A stretch of DNA of 39,554 bases from Deltaproteobacteria bacterium (GTDB lineage Bacteria > Desulfobacterota > Binatia > Binatales > Binataceae). Positions 7,805 through 16,890 of the stretch are shown one piece after another; positions within the stretch are counted from its first letter, which is position 1, and every line of letters begins with the position of its first letter. The notes below the pieces were generated by a model that worked only from the letters and a program-made list of their open reading frames with translations, was not told where the DNA came from and did no database searches. Position numbers and translations under genes: made by a program. The stretch is taken from NCBI GenBank assembly GCA_027317185.1, contig DAHVFB010000020.1, positions 1 through 39,554 of the forward strand. The letters run 5' to 3'.

Positions 7805-10711
7805 TTGGAGCGCTCGATTGGTATCCGCGGCGCGCGCACGCATAATCTGCGCAATATCTCGCTCGAAATTCCCCATCGAAAACTGACCGTGGTCGCGGGC
7901 GTTTCGGGATCGGGAAAGTCGAGCTTGGTTTTCGACACGCTCTATGCGGAAGGCCAGCGCCGTTACGTGCAGAGCCTCTCGACTTATGCGCGGCTGTTCC
8001 TGGAACGCATGGACCGGCCCGATGTCGATGCGATATCGAATATCCCACCCGCGCTCGCCCTGCGTCAGCAGAACAGCATCCGCAATGCGCGTTCGACGGT
8101 CGGCACCGTCACCGAGATCGGCGATTATCTGCGCCTGCTGTTCGCGACCATCGGAGTGACCCGTTGTCCCCGCTGCGAGCTGACGGTCACGCGCGATACG
8201 GTCGAAACCGCCGCCGCCCGAATCTTGAGCGCACCTGGCCTTTATGTATTCGTCACGCCTTTCGAAATCGGATCGCGCACCGCCGCCCAGGCCGCCGCCT
8301 ATCTGGTCGAAAATGGGCACCATCGGCTGTTTCATAAGGGCGAATTTGTCGAAACCGCCGATTTCGCCGCGCTCAACGATGCCTCGCCGGCGCCACTCGA
8401 CAGCCTGACAGTAGTGATCGACCGGGTAAACGTGGAGTCAGACAGTACGCAGGAACGCGTGCGGGAGGCGCTCGAGAAGGCTTTTTATCTCGGTGGTGGC
8501 CGCGCCCGCGCGATTCGCGTCGAGCGTGCCGGCAGTCAGATGAACACGATTGCCGAAATCGGTTTCGACCGCCGCTTCAACTGCTCGCAATGCGGCCAGG
8601 CCTTCCCCGAACCCTCACCCGCCCTGTTTTCGGCCAATAGTCCGATTGGCGCTTGTCCGGAGTGCGAGGGCTTTGGACGCACGGTCGAACTCGATCTGGA
8701 AAAGGTAATTCCCAATCCCGCGCTGTCGCTGATGCAGGGCGCGATCGCGCCTTGGCGAACGCCGGCCTATCGCGAGATGCAGGCGTGGCTGCTGAAGTGC
8801 GCGCGGCACGCAAAAATCCGGCGCAACGTGCCGGTACGCGAACTCAGCGACGAAGAACGCCACTGGTTGCTCGAAGGCGAGCGCGGCGAAACCGGCGAAC
8901 CCACGATCGCGCATGACGACGAGCGATGGCCGGGGGTGCGCGGATTCTTTCGCTGGCTCGAACGCAAGCGCTACAAAACTCATGTGCGGGTGCTGCTCGC
9001 CCGCTATCGCCGGTTCGTTCCGTGTCCGGCCTGTACGGGTTCAAAGCTTAAAGCCGAAGCGTTCAATGTCCGGATCAAAGAAACAACATTCGCACAGGCC
9101 GGGCAGCTCGCGATTCGTGAGCTGGCAAGCTGGATCGGGAGTGTGGCCAGGATGCCCGCGGCCAAACGGCGGGCGGCGCCGTTGATCCGCGAGCTGGCGA
9201 ACCGGGTCGAATATCTGAACGCGGTCGGCCTTGGCTATCTCACGCTGGAACGGCAGGGGCGCACGCTCTCGGGCGGGGAAGCTCAGCGAATTCATCTGGC
9301 CAGCGCGCTTGGCAGCCGGCTGACCGGCACGCTCTACGCGCTCGACGAACCGACTGTCGGGCTGCATCCGCGCGATGCCCGCCAACTGCTCGAGGTGCTG
9401 CGCCGTCTGCGCGATCTCGGCAACACGGTGGTGGTGGTCGAGCACGATCCGACCATGGTGACCGGCGCGGATCACGTGGTCATACTCGGTCCCGGCGGCG
9501 GGCGCGAGGGCGGCGAACTGATTTATTCCGGCCCGCCCCGCGCGACTCGCATGCGTGACAGCCTGGGTTCGCCCGGAAGGGTGCTGCTGATGCGCGCGAT
9601 GGCGCGCGAGCGGCGCTTCAATCGGCGCGACCCTGCGATCCGGATCTTCGGTGCGCGCGAGCATAACCTCAAGCAGCTCGATCTTTCGATTCCACTGGGA
9701 CGTCTGGTCTGCGTGACCGGGGTTTCCGGATCGGGCAAATCAACTTTGATCGATGACGTGCTGCATGGTAACTGGCTGCGTCATGCGGGTCAGCCGGCCA
9801 GCGAGGCCGGGGCCTGCGATCGGATCGAGGGCTTCGATGCGATCGGCGATATGGTCCATATGGGACAGGCGCCGCCCGCGCGATCTAGCCGATCCAACCT
9901 CGCCACCTATCTGAAAATCCACGATCATCTGCGCCAGTTGTTCGCGGCCACCGCGGAAGCCCGCCGGCTGGGGATGACCGCGCGGCATTTTTCATTCAAC
10001 GTGCCCGGCGGACGCTGTGAGCGATGCCGTGGCACCGGCACCGTGACGATCGAAATGCATTTCATGGCGGACCTCGAAGTGCGCTGCGAAAATTGCGACG
10101 GCCGGCGGTTTCAGAACCATGTGCTGGCGGTGCGCTGGCATGACATGAACGTCAATCAGTTGCTCGATCTTACGGTGGATGAAGCGCTGAAGATTTTTAT
10201 TCGCCAGCCTGCGATTGCCAGACGTCTGGAGGCGCTGAACGCGGTCGGCCTCGGTTATCTGCAATTGGGCCAGTCCACCTCGACCCTGTCCGGCGGCGAA
10301 TCGCAACGCCTGAAGCTGGCGCGTTTTCTGCTCGCCGATCTGGAGCCGGTGCCGATCGCCGCCGATGGCCTTGCGCGACCCCGCATGTTTCTACTGGATG
10401 AGCCGACCACCGGGCTCAGTTCGACCGATGTGCGGCGGCTGCTGCGAGTGCTGACGCGGCTGGTCAAGGATGGCAACTCGGTGGTGGTAATCGAACACAA
10501 TCTGGAATTCACTGTGCAATGCGATTACGTGATCGATCTGGGGCCCGGCGGCGGCGACGAGGGTGGCCGACTGGTGGCCTGCGGCAGCCCGCTGGCTGTC
10601 TCGCGCGCGCCGAAATCGCACACCGGCCGTGAATTGCGTCGGGTGCTGGGAATCGATCCGTTGCCGGCCCCGAGCGCAGCGACCGAACGCCGGCGCGCGG
10701 CCGGGAACTAG
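7805..10711 (+). CDS. uvrA: UvrA-family excinuclease ATPase (divergent subgroup)
   Basis: Damage-sensing ABC ATPase dimer of nucleotide excision repair, 968 residues. Both nucleotide-binding domains are complete: Walker A GVSGSGKSS (32-40) and GVSGSGKST (639-647), signatures LSGGEAQR (488-495) and LSGGESQR (828-835), Walker B YALDEPTVGLHP and FLLDEPTTGLSS. Cys pairs for zinc modules are at 121/124, 260/263 with 284/287, 407/410 and 738/741 with 761/764. A UvrB-binding-type region is retained between 125 and 215. It departs from classic UvrA where that has IEQKTTSHNPRSTVGT (here LRQQNSIRNARSTVGT) and IDQSPIGRTPRSNPATYTG (here MGQAPPARSSRSNLATYL), so it belongs to a divergent subgroup. The start is a TTG at 7805 with AGGAG at 7793-7797. 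The gene symbol marks the family; a canonical uvrA may exist elsewhere in the genome. Confidence 0.92.
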   Translation: MERSIGIRGARTHNLRNISLEIPHRKLTVVAGVSGSGKSSLVFDTLYAEGQRRYVQSLSTYARLFLERMDRPDVDAISNIPPALALRQQNSIRNARSTVGTVTEIGDYLRLLFATIGVTRCPRCELTVTRDTVETAAARILSAPGLYVFVTPFEIGSRTAAQAAAYLVENGHHRLFHKGEFVETADFAALNDASPAPLDSLTVVIDRVNVESDSTQERVREALEKAFYLGGGRARAIRVERAGSQMNTIAEIGFDRRFNCSQCGQAFPEPSPALFSANSPIGACPECEGFGRTVELDLEKVIPNPALSLMQGAIAPWRTPAYREMQAWLLKCARHAKIRRNVPVRELSDEERHWLLEGERGETGEPTIAHDDERWPGVRGFFRWLERKRYKTHVRVLLARYRRFVPCPACTGSKLKAEAFNVRIKETTFAQAGQLAIRELASWIGSVARMPAAKRRAAPLIRELANRVEYLNAVGLGYLTLERQGRTLSGGEAQRIHLASALGSRLTGTLYALDEPTVGLHPRDARQLLEVLRRLRDLGNTVVVVEHDPTMVTGADHVVILGPGGGREGGELIYSGPPRATRMRDSLGSPGRVLLMRAMARERRFNRRDPAIRIFGAREHNLKQLDLSIPLGRLVCVTGVSGSGKSTLIDDVLHGNWLRHAGQPASEAGACDRIEGFDAIGDMVHMGQAPPARSSRSNLATYLKIHDHLRQLFAATAEARRLGMTARHFSFNVPGGRCERCRGTGTVTIEMHFMADLEVRCENCDGRRFQNHVLAVRWHDMNVNQLLDLTVDEALKIFIRQPAIARRLEALNAVGLGYLQLGQSTSTLSGGESQRLKLARFLLADLEPVPIAADGLARPRMFLLDEPTTGLSSTDVRRLLRVLTRLVKDGNSVVVIEHNLEFTVQCDYVIDLGPGGGDEGGRLVACGSPLAVSRAPKSHTGRELRRVLGIDPLPAPSAATERRRAAGN

Positions 10712-10780
10712 CGCGGCTGCGGCATTCGCGTCAAAATCAGAAGCGGAGGGCCGGAGCCAACGGAGAAAGGCTGTAACAGC

Positions 10781-11347
10781 ATGCAGCTTCAACCGTCATC
10801 ACAAAAGCGTCTTCACGGCTTTTTTCTCGACCTCACGCATAAAAGCTTCGCGCAACTTGGCGGCGGCGATGGTCAGATAGCCGAATATGTCGCCGAGGTG
10901 CTCACCGAGTTCAGCTTTTCGGATCGATGGGCCCGGATGCGCGACGCCGAGGGCAAGCGGATCACCAGCGTGGTCGCGATGCTGGTCGAGCAGGGCAACC
11001 CGGATCGCGACCATCTGCTCGACGAGCGCCAGTTTCGTAAATACGTCGGCGACTACACTCTGTTCATGTCCGGATTGTTTCGCCGCTTCGTCGAACGGGG
11101 CGGGTGTTTGCGCTATTACCTCGACGAAGGCCGCCGCTCGTATGCGAAGGTTTCAACCCTCGACGCGGCGCTTTACCGTCCAGGCTTTGCGATCTTCGAC
11201 GAGTTGAGCAAAGGTTTCGAGTATTATTCCGGCGCGCTCGATTACATGCGCAAGTGCTTCTTTTCGCCCGGCCCGAACCAGGATCCGTTCGCTGGATTCT
11301 TCCGTCAGGTTGAAAACTGGATGCGCGATGGACTCTCCCGTAACTGA
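10781..11347 (+). CDS. Conserved-looking helical protein of unknown function
   Basis: 188 residues, soluble, predicted mostly helical, rich in Phe, Tyr and Arg. Recognisable local patterns are FFLDLTHKSFAQL at the start, FRKYVGDYTLFMSGLFRRF in the middle and FEYYSGALDYMRKCFFS toward the end, but they match no family I know. The ATG at 10781 has a good GGAGAAAGG eight to twenty bases upstream. It follows the uvrA homologue by 69 bases, and its stop codon directly abuts the TTG start proposed for the pseudouridine synthase, so these genes form an operon-like run. The lack of a signal peptide or membrane segment suggests a cytoplasmic role. Confidence 0.7.
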   Translation: MQLQPSSQKRLHGFFLDLTHKSFAQLGGGDGQIAEYVAEVLTEFSFSDRWARMRDAEGKRITSVVAMLVEQGNPDRDHLLDERQFRKYVGDYTLFMSGLFRRFVERGGCLRYYLDEGRRSYAKVSTLDAALYRPGFAIFDELSKGFEYYSGALDYMRKCFFSPGPNQDPFAGFFRQVENWMRDGLSRN

Positions 11348-12286
11348 TTGCCGGCTGGCTTGATTACCACTAATGAGACCGATGCGGGCGGCGAACGGCT
11401 TGACCATTATCTGGTCCGGCTCGGGTTTGCCGAATCCCGCCGCGCCGCGCGCGATCTGATCGATCGTGATCTGGTGACCGTCAACGGATACCGGGCGCGC
11501 AAGGGCGACCTGATCCGCGAGAGCGATCGGGTCGATCTGCAACCTCTGTCGGCGACGGCATCCGTGCTGGCGCCTGATCCAGCTCTTGCTATCGAACTGC
11601 TTTACAGCGATCCGGCGATAATCGTCGTCAATAAACCGGGCCTGATGCCTTGTCATCCGCTGCATCGCGGCGAAGTCGGCACCGTAATGAACGCGGTGGT
11701 GGCGCGCTTCCCGGAAGTCGCGCAGGTTGGCGGGACGGCGCGCGAAGGCGGTTTGGTGCATCGCTTGGATAACGGCACCTCGGGCGCGCTGATGATCGCG
11801 CGCAACGATCAGGCTTACGAGCAATTGCGGCGTAATCTAAAGGACGGCGCTATTCGGCGCAGCTACCTGGCGATGGTCGCCGGCCGGCTGGAGACCGCGA
11901 TCGAAATTGACGATCCGATTGGCCATCGCGGAACGCAACGGATGGCAACCGTGTCATCGAAGGCCGCTCGGCTGCGCGGCATAGCCCGTCCGGCGTCTAG
12001 CCATATCGCACCGCTGCGGCCGGTCCGCGAGTTCACACTGGTGTCGGTGACCCCTCAAACCGGCAGCCGCCATCAAATTCGAGTGCATCTGGCCTCGCGC
12101 GGCCTGCCGATTGCGGGTGATACACTCTACGGCGGTCCGCCGATCGGATTGGCGCCGGGACGATTCTGGTTACATCTCAGCAAGATCGATTTTGATTCCG
12201 GCCGCGGACCCGTACATGTCTCGGCGCCGCTTCCGGCCGATCTCGCCGCGCTACTTGCGCCTGCGAATACATCGGCCGGACCCTAA
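11348..12286 (+). CDS. RluA-family RNA pseudouridine synthase
   Basis: Converts specific uridines of rRNA or tRNA to pseudouridine. It has 312 residues: an S4 RNA-binding domain (about 15-70; GERLDHYLVRLGFAESRRAA and DLVTVNGYRARKGDLI) followed by the catalytic domain with VVNKPGLMPCHP, the active-site motif GLVHRLDNGTSG (catalytic Asp141), and GSRHQIRVHLASRGLPIAGDTLYGG. The exact target (RluC, RluD or TruC type) cannot be assigned. The proposed TTG at 11348 immediately follows the stop of the preceding gene; a second TTG at 11360 is also possible, and no ATG precedes the S4 domain. Its 3' end overlaps the convergent proline-rich gene by four bases. Confidence 0.92.
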   Translation: MPAGLITTNETDAGGERLDHYLVRLGFAESRRAARDLIDRDLVTVNGYRARKGDLIRESDRVDLQPLSATASVLAPDPALAIELLYSDPAIIVVNKPGLMPCHPLHRGEVGTVMNAVVARFPEVAQVGGTAREGGLVHRLDNGTSGALMIARNDQAYEQLRRNLKDGAIRRSYLAMVAGRLETAIEIDDPIGHRGTQRMATVSSKAARLRGIARPASSHIAPLRPVREFTLVSVTPQTGSRHQIRVHLASRGLPIAGDTLYGGPPIGLAPGRFWLHLSKIDFDSGRGPVHVSAPLPADLAALLAPANTSAGP

Positions 12287-12888
12287 TTACAGGTGCATTC
12301 CGCGCACAACCTCAGCACGATCGCGCGCGGCGAATTCAACAAGCCAAATCCGGAAAGACCAGGCGCTTGCAAATTGGGCAGGCCGGGCTCACTGAAACCG
12401 TTGTTTATCGGTGGTGCGGGGGTCGGGAAGAAAAGAAAAACCGGTGGCGGCACGAAAGCCGAACTGGGGCGACGGTTGAAATTGTACGCAATACAACTAT
12501 TGACCGCATTCTCGCGCGCGGTGAAATAGCTTGAGGCCTGCACCTGTCCCATCCATCGCGTCGGCGAGGCCGGTCCGAAACAACTGCAATTGAAAATCCG
12601 GTTCGAGGGCCCCGGCGTCGGCCGCACCAGCGCTGCGGAAGCGCCCGGAGCGGGCGCCAGCAGCGGCGGCGCTGGCGCCGCAAGCGTCCCGGCGGTGGGC
12701 GCCGCAGCGGGCGGTAATGGCGGCGCGGGCAACGGCGCGGGAGGCGCACCGAGCTGGGCCCATACGAGCGGCCGATCTGGTTGCGGAGCGAGCGTCAGCA
12801 ACAGCGCCGCGATCAGCATCGCGATGACAGGAATGACCCGCACGCGAGCTCCGGGCCGACACATATTTTTTAACACTCGCCGTACCAT
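12283..12888 (-). CDS. Exported proline/alanine-rich protein with clustered cysteines
   Basis: About 201 residues. The N-terminus has basic residues and a hydrophobic core (VIPVIAMLIAALLLTLAP) with likely cleavage after VWA-Q. A Pro/Ala-rich region follows, then a compact part with NCSC near residue 100, SCIAYNF, a Pro/Phe-rich stretch, and a C-terminal tail ending CAECTCN. Six cysteines in the exported part suggest disulfides or metal binding. No family is recognised. The ATG at 12888 places the signal sequence normally; a TTG at 12915 is the alternative. It is divergent from the TolC pair and convergent with the RluA-family gene (4-bp overlap). Confidence 0.65.
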   Translation of the reverse strand: MVRRVLKNMCRPGARVRVIPVIAMLIAALLLTLAPQPDRPLVWAQLGAPPAPLPAPPLPPAAAPTAGTLAAPAPPLLAPAPGASAALVRPTPGPSNRIFNCSCFGPASPTRWMGQVQASSYFTARENAVNSCIAYNFNRRPSSAFVPPPVFLFFPTPAPPINNGFSEPGLPNLQAPGLSGFGLLNSPRAIVLRLCAECTCN

Positions 12889-13059
12889 CACGAGATGGCT
12901 ATAATCCGGTTCCAATCAGGCTGTTGCAAGCGCCTCTGCTGCGCGTAACTCGCGGCCGCGTGTGCTCTTTCGCGGCCTTGTGGCCGGAATCTGGATTGAC
13001 CGGCGGAGTTTTGAGCGCCGTCTTTGCGATCGAACCTGAAGCCGGTGACGGAGAGTTTT

Positions 13060-14919
13060 ATGATCCGCAATATGCATTTGACGCGTGCGGTTATCGCTGT
13101 AGTGCTGATAGTGGCAGCGTCGTACGCGATCGCAGCGGCTCAAACTTCCGCGGGATCATCACCGTCGGCGCCGCCGCTTCCGCTGGCCATCGGGCAGACT
13201 CCGCCCAATGCCACGGTAGGTCCTGCGGCCGCAAATCCGTTTGAAGAAAACACTTCGGTGCTGGCGCTGCCGGATATCCTTAGCCGGCAATGGTCGCTGG
13301 AAGAACAACTTCCGCCGGAAAGCGTGATCAGCCAATCCTTTTTGCGAACCGCCGACAACACGCCCCGCCCGCTCACACTCAAGCAGGTGATCTATATTGC
13401 GTTAAGCAATAATCCCGGCGTCGCGGCAATTGAATTGGGACCGCCCGGCGCGACTGAGGCGGTGCGCAACGCCAATGGCGCCTTCGATCCGGATCTGCAG
13501 GGCACAGTCGATCAGATAAAGACCGTCATGCCCGTCACGACCGCGCTGGAGGCCAAAGGCGATGCCCTGTCGCAGAAGAATTACGATTGGAATTTCGCGC
13601 TTAACAAGATCTCGGCGGTAACCAACGGAACTATCAGCGCCACCTTCAACAATACCCGCACGATCAGCAATAACCTGACGCAGACTATCAATCCATTTTA
13701 CAACTCCACGCTGGCGCTCTCGCTCTCGCAGCCTCTGCTGCGCAACTTCGGATGGCATTTCGCCACCTTGAACGTGCGGCTGGCCGAATCCGCCCAGAAA
13801 CAGGCGCAATGGTCGATGGCGCAGCAGCTAAACGATTTCATTCAGCGCGTCGGCAACGACTACTGGAGCGTGGTGCAATCCGCGGAAAACCTCGCGGTCG
13901 CCAATGAAGCGCTCAAGTTCAACCACGATTTGGTCCGTCAAAACGCGATCAGCGTGCGGGTTGGCACGCTCGCCCCGCTCGATCTCCAGGAGGCGCATTC
14001 CTCGGAGGCCACCGCCGCCGCGAATCTTTACACCGCGCAGGCGGCGCTCAAGAGCGCGCGAGTCGCCTTGCGCGAGGACGTGATGCTGAATCCGGAGCAT
14101 GCCTTTCTGCCCGAGATCATCGAACCCGCTGACAAGCCTACCCTGCAGATGGCGGTCGATCAGGATGAGCTGCATGCGCTGGAGACCGCGGTGTTGTTTC
14201 GGCCCTCGCTGGGGCAAATGCGCGAGGCGATCAGAACTGCGCTGGAGCAGGTCAAATTCCAGGAAAACCAGATCCTGCCGCAACTCAATCTCTCGACCCA
14301 GATTTCCACCAATTCGCTCTATGGCGATGCCTTGTGCGGATCCACTTTTGGCATCGCCCACGCCAACTGTTTCAATCCCTCATTCACGGGTGCAGATCCG
14401 AATGGCGTTCGGTTACCATTCAATGGTGGTTACAACACTGCTTTGAACCAGTTGTTCAATTTCGGATTTTACAATTACGCGTTTATCTTCAATTTTGAAC
14501 GGCCGCTCGCCAATGCCAGCGCACGAGCGGCATTGGCGCAGGCCCGGATCGCTTTCGAGCAGTCCCGCATGCAGTACCGGGGAGCGCTGTCGCAGGCGGT
14601 CATCGAAGTTGAAAGCGCGCTGGCCAACGTTCACGCGGATATAAAGCGCGCCGAGGCTACCCGCCAGGCAACTTACTATTCACGGCAGGCGCTGCATGAT
14701 GAGCAAGTGCGGTTCCGGGTCGGGATGGCGACCACTCACGATCTTCTTCAGTATCAGGAGGAATTGGTGACGGCGCAGGGCAACGAGGTGCAGGCCGACG
14801 TTGACCTGATGAACGCCTGGCTAGCGCTCGAACATGCCAAGGGTACTCTGCTTCAATCGTTCGATGTGAGTTTCCAGATCAGGAACCCGCACGAAACCAC
14901 TTGGTATACCGCTTTCTGA
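13060..14919 (+). CDS. TolC-family outer-membrane channel protein (first of tandem pair)
   Basis: Outer-membrane efflux or type I secretion channel, about 619 residues, longer than typical TolC proteins (430-500). It has a Sec signal peptide (AVIAVVLIVAASYAIAAA-Q), an N-terminal extension of about 90 residues with SVLALPDILSRQWSLEEQ, then the two-repeat helical body: LTLKQVIYIALSNNPGV opens repeat one, and SLSQPLLRNFGW and the Ala-rich helices with VRVGTLAPLDLQEA follow. The second repeat ends with RFRVGMATTHDLLQYQEELV. The start ATG at 13060 has GGAGAG five bases upstream. It is followed almost immediately by a paralogue. No membrane-fusion protein, RND pump or ABC exporter is adjacent, so its partner must be encoded elsewhere. 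Confidence 0.9.
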   Translation: MIRNMHLTRAVIAVVLIVAASYAIAAAQTSAGSSPSAPPLPLAIGQTPPNATVGPAAANPFEENTSVLALPDILSRQWSLEEQLPPESVISQSFLRTADNTPRPLTLKQVIYIALSNNPGVAAIELGPPGATEAVRNANGAFDPDLQGTVDQIKTVMPVTTALEAKGDALSQKNYDWNFALNKISAVTNGTISATFNNTRTISNNLTQTINPFYNSTLALSLSQPLLRNFGWHFATLNVRLAESAQKQAQWSMAQQLNDFIQRVGNDYWSVVQSAENLAVANEALKFNHDLVRQNAISVRVGTLAPLDLQEAHSSEATAAANLYTAQAALKSARVALREDVMLNPEHAFLPEIIEPADKPTLQMAVDQDELHALETAVLFRPSLGQMREAIRTALEQVKFQENQILPQLNLSTQISTNSLYGDALCGSTFGIAHANCFNPSFTGADPNGVRLPFNGGYNTALNQLFNFGFYNYAFIFNFERPLANASARAALAQARIAFEQSRMQYRGALSQAVIEVESALANVHADIKRAEATRQATYYSRQALHDEQVRFRVGMATTHDLLQYQEELVTAQGNEVQADVDLMNAWLALEHAKGTLLQSFDVSFQIRNPHETTWYTAF

Positions 14920-14927
14920 TCGCCGCC

Positions 14928-16880
14928 ATGAGCCTGCTTTCCATGCTTGAGGGGATTGAGCGTCCTTTGGTGCCTGCTGCGGGCAAAACCCTTGCCTCGC
15001 TGCGCAGGCGGATGGCCATGATCACGATGATCCTGCTGACGCTGCTATGGGTACAGCCGGCCATCGTGCAATGCCAATCTGCGCCGCGATCCAATCCGAC
15101 GGGGGTGCCTTCCGGACCAGCCTCCGCCAATGGCGCAGTCTCGACCATGGCGCTCCAGAATCCGCCAAATGTCAGCGTCAAACCTTCCGATGCCGATTCG
15201 TTCCATGTCGACGACACTGCGCTGGCGATTCCACGTGTGCTGATGCATCAGTGGTCGATGGCCGAACAAATCGCGCCCGAAGCGGTGGTCAGCGAACCGT
15301 ATTTGCATAGCGCGGACCTCGAAACCATGCCGCTCACTTTGAAAGAGGCGATCTACCTCGCGATCGAAAACAATCCTAACGTCAAAGCCTCTCAACTGGA
15401 CCCCTTGGCCGGCACCGAGGCGGTTCGGATGGCTTATGGGGCCTTCGATCCGGATTTCATCGCCACCGCCGACCTGATCAAGTCCGTGGTGCCCGCACAA
15501 AGTCCGCTGGTCGCGCGCAACGATCGTCTTTCGACCAAAAATTACGATTGGAATTTCGGGCTGAACAAGGTGCTGGCGTCGACCAATGGAACGCTGAGCC
15601 TGTTGTTCGATAACGATCACCTGGTAACCAACAATTTCTTCGTCACGATCAATCCGTCGTACACCAGCTCGCTCACGATGGCGCTGGTGCAGCCGCTGCT
15701 GCGCAACTTCGGCATGAGCTTCGCGACCCTCAACGTGCGGCTGGCGCAATCCGGGCAGGTGCAGAGTCAGTGGGACTATGCTCAAAATCTGCAAAATTTC
15801 ATACGGCAGGTGGCGAACGACTACTGGAATGTAGTGCTGACCGAAGAAAATTTGCGGGTCGCTGACGCGGCGCTCAAATTCAACCAGGACCTGGTGCGTC
15901 AGAACTCGATCAGCGTAAAGGTTGGAATGCTGGCGCCGATCGAGCTACAGGAGGCGCGATCGGCGGCGGCCACTTCGGAAGCCAATACGTACTCGGCCGA
16001 GGCGGCCTTCAAGACCGCGCGCGAGGTGCTCCGCGAAGACGTGATGGTCAACCCGAACCGTACGTTCCTGCCGCGAAGAATAGTGCCCGCCGACCGGCCG
16101 AATCCCGCTGAGCCGGTCGAAGTCGAGGAGGAGCGATCGCTGGAACTTTCGGTTGCATATCGGCCCGCGCTGGCCGCGATGCGCGAGGCGGTGCGCACCT
16201 CGGAATACCAGATCGAGTTTCAGCGGAATCAACTGCTGCCATCGCTCAACTTTATCGGGCAGTTCGGAGTGAATGCGCTGGGCGGCAATACGCTATGCGG
16301 TCCGGCTTTCGGATTGCCTGCTTCGTCGTTGAACTGCGTCGGCCCGTTCGAACCCACCGGCGGCATCGCCCTGCCCTTCAACGGCAACTATGCGACCGTG
16401 CTCAATCGCATGTTCGGCACACGTTTTTATAATTATGTTGCGCAACTCACCTTCGAGATGCCGCTGGACAACGCGCCGATCCGAGCGACCCTCGCGCAGG
16501 CGAAAATCGCCTATTCCCAGACCCGCATGCAGTATCGTAACGAACTCTCGCGCGTGGTGGTCGAGGTTGAGAACTCGCTGGCTAATCTGACCGGCGCGAT
16601 ACGCCGTGAAAGAGCGACGCGCGCGGCCACCGAGTATGCGCGCCAATCGCTGCATGACGAAAATGTTCGCTTCCGCGTCGGCATGGCGACCACCCACGAT
16701 CTGCTGCAATATCAAAATGCGCTGGTCACCGCCGAGGGTCAGGAAGTGCAGGCCGAGGTCGATCTCGAAAACGCCAAGATCGCGCTGCGCCACTCAGACG
16801 GTACCTTATTGCAGAGTTTCCAAATCCATTTCCAAATCAGTAATCCACGTGAATCCAAACCGTGGTACGCGCTTTTCTAG
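14928..16880 (+). CDS. TolC-family outer-membrane channel protein (second of tandem pair)
   Basis: Paralogue of the preceding gene with the same layout: a signal segment (ITMILLTLLWVQPAIVQ), an N-terminal extension with TALAIPRVLMHQWSMAEQ, a first repeat opening LTLKEAIYLAIENNPNV, the motif VQPLLRNFGMSFATLNVRLA, VKVGMLAPIELQEA, and a second repeat ending RFRVGMATTHDLLQYQNALV. Shared odd features, such as the LCG-containing loop after the mid-helix and LPFNGNY/LPFNGGY before the second repeat, show duplication of a common ancestor. The start is uncertain: the frame is open from TTG 14901, with ATGs at 14928, 14943 and 15012; the last is nearest the hydrophobic segment but leaves no basic n-region. 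Probably co-transcribed with the first copy. No pump partner is adjacent. Confidence 0.88.
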   Translation: MSLLSMLEGIERPLVPAAGKTLASLRRRMAMITMILLTLLWVQPAIVQCQSAPRSNPTGVPSGPASANGAVSTMALQNPPNVSVKPSDADSFHVDDTALAIPRVLMHQWSMAEQIAPEAVVSEPYLHSADLETMPLTLKEAIYLAIENNPNVKASQLDPLAGTEAVRMAYGAFDPDFIATADLIKSVVPAQSPLVARNDRLSTKNYDWNFGLNKVLASTNGTLSLLFDNDHLVTNNFFVTINPSYTSSLTMALVQPLLRNFGMSFATLNVRLAQSGQVQSQWDYAQNLQNFIRQVANDYWNVVLTEENLRVADAALKFNQDLVRQNSISVKVGMLAPIELQEARSAAATSEANTYSAEAAFKTAREVLREDVMVNPNRTFLPRRIVPADRPNPAEPVEVEEERSLELSVAYRPALAAMREAVRTSEYQIEFQRNQLLPSLNFIGQFGVNALGGNTLCGPAFGLPASSLNCVGPFEPTGGIALPFNGNYATVLNRMFGTRFYNYVAQLTFEMPLDNAPIRATLAQAKIAYSQTRMQYRNELSRVVVEVENSLANLTGAIRRERATRAATEYARQSLHDENVRFRVGMATTHDLLQYQNALVTAEGQEVQAEVDLENAKIALRHSDGTLLQSFQIHFQISNPRESKPWYALF

Positions 16881-16890
16881 ACTCATAAAC

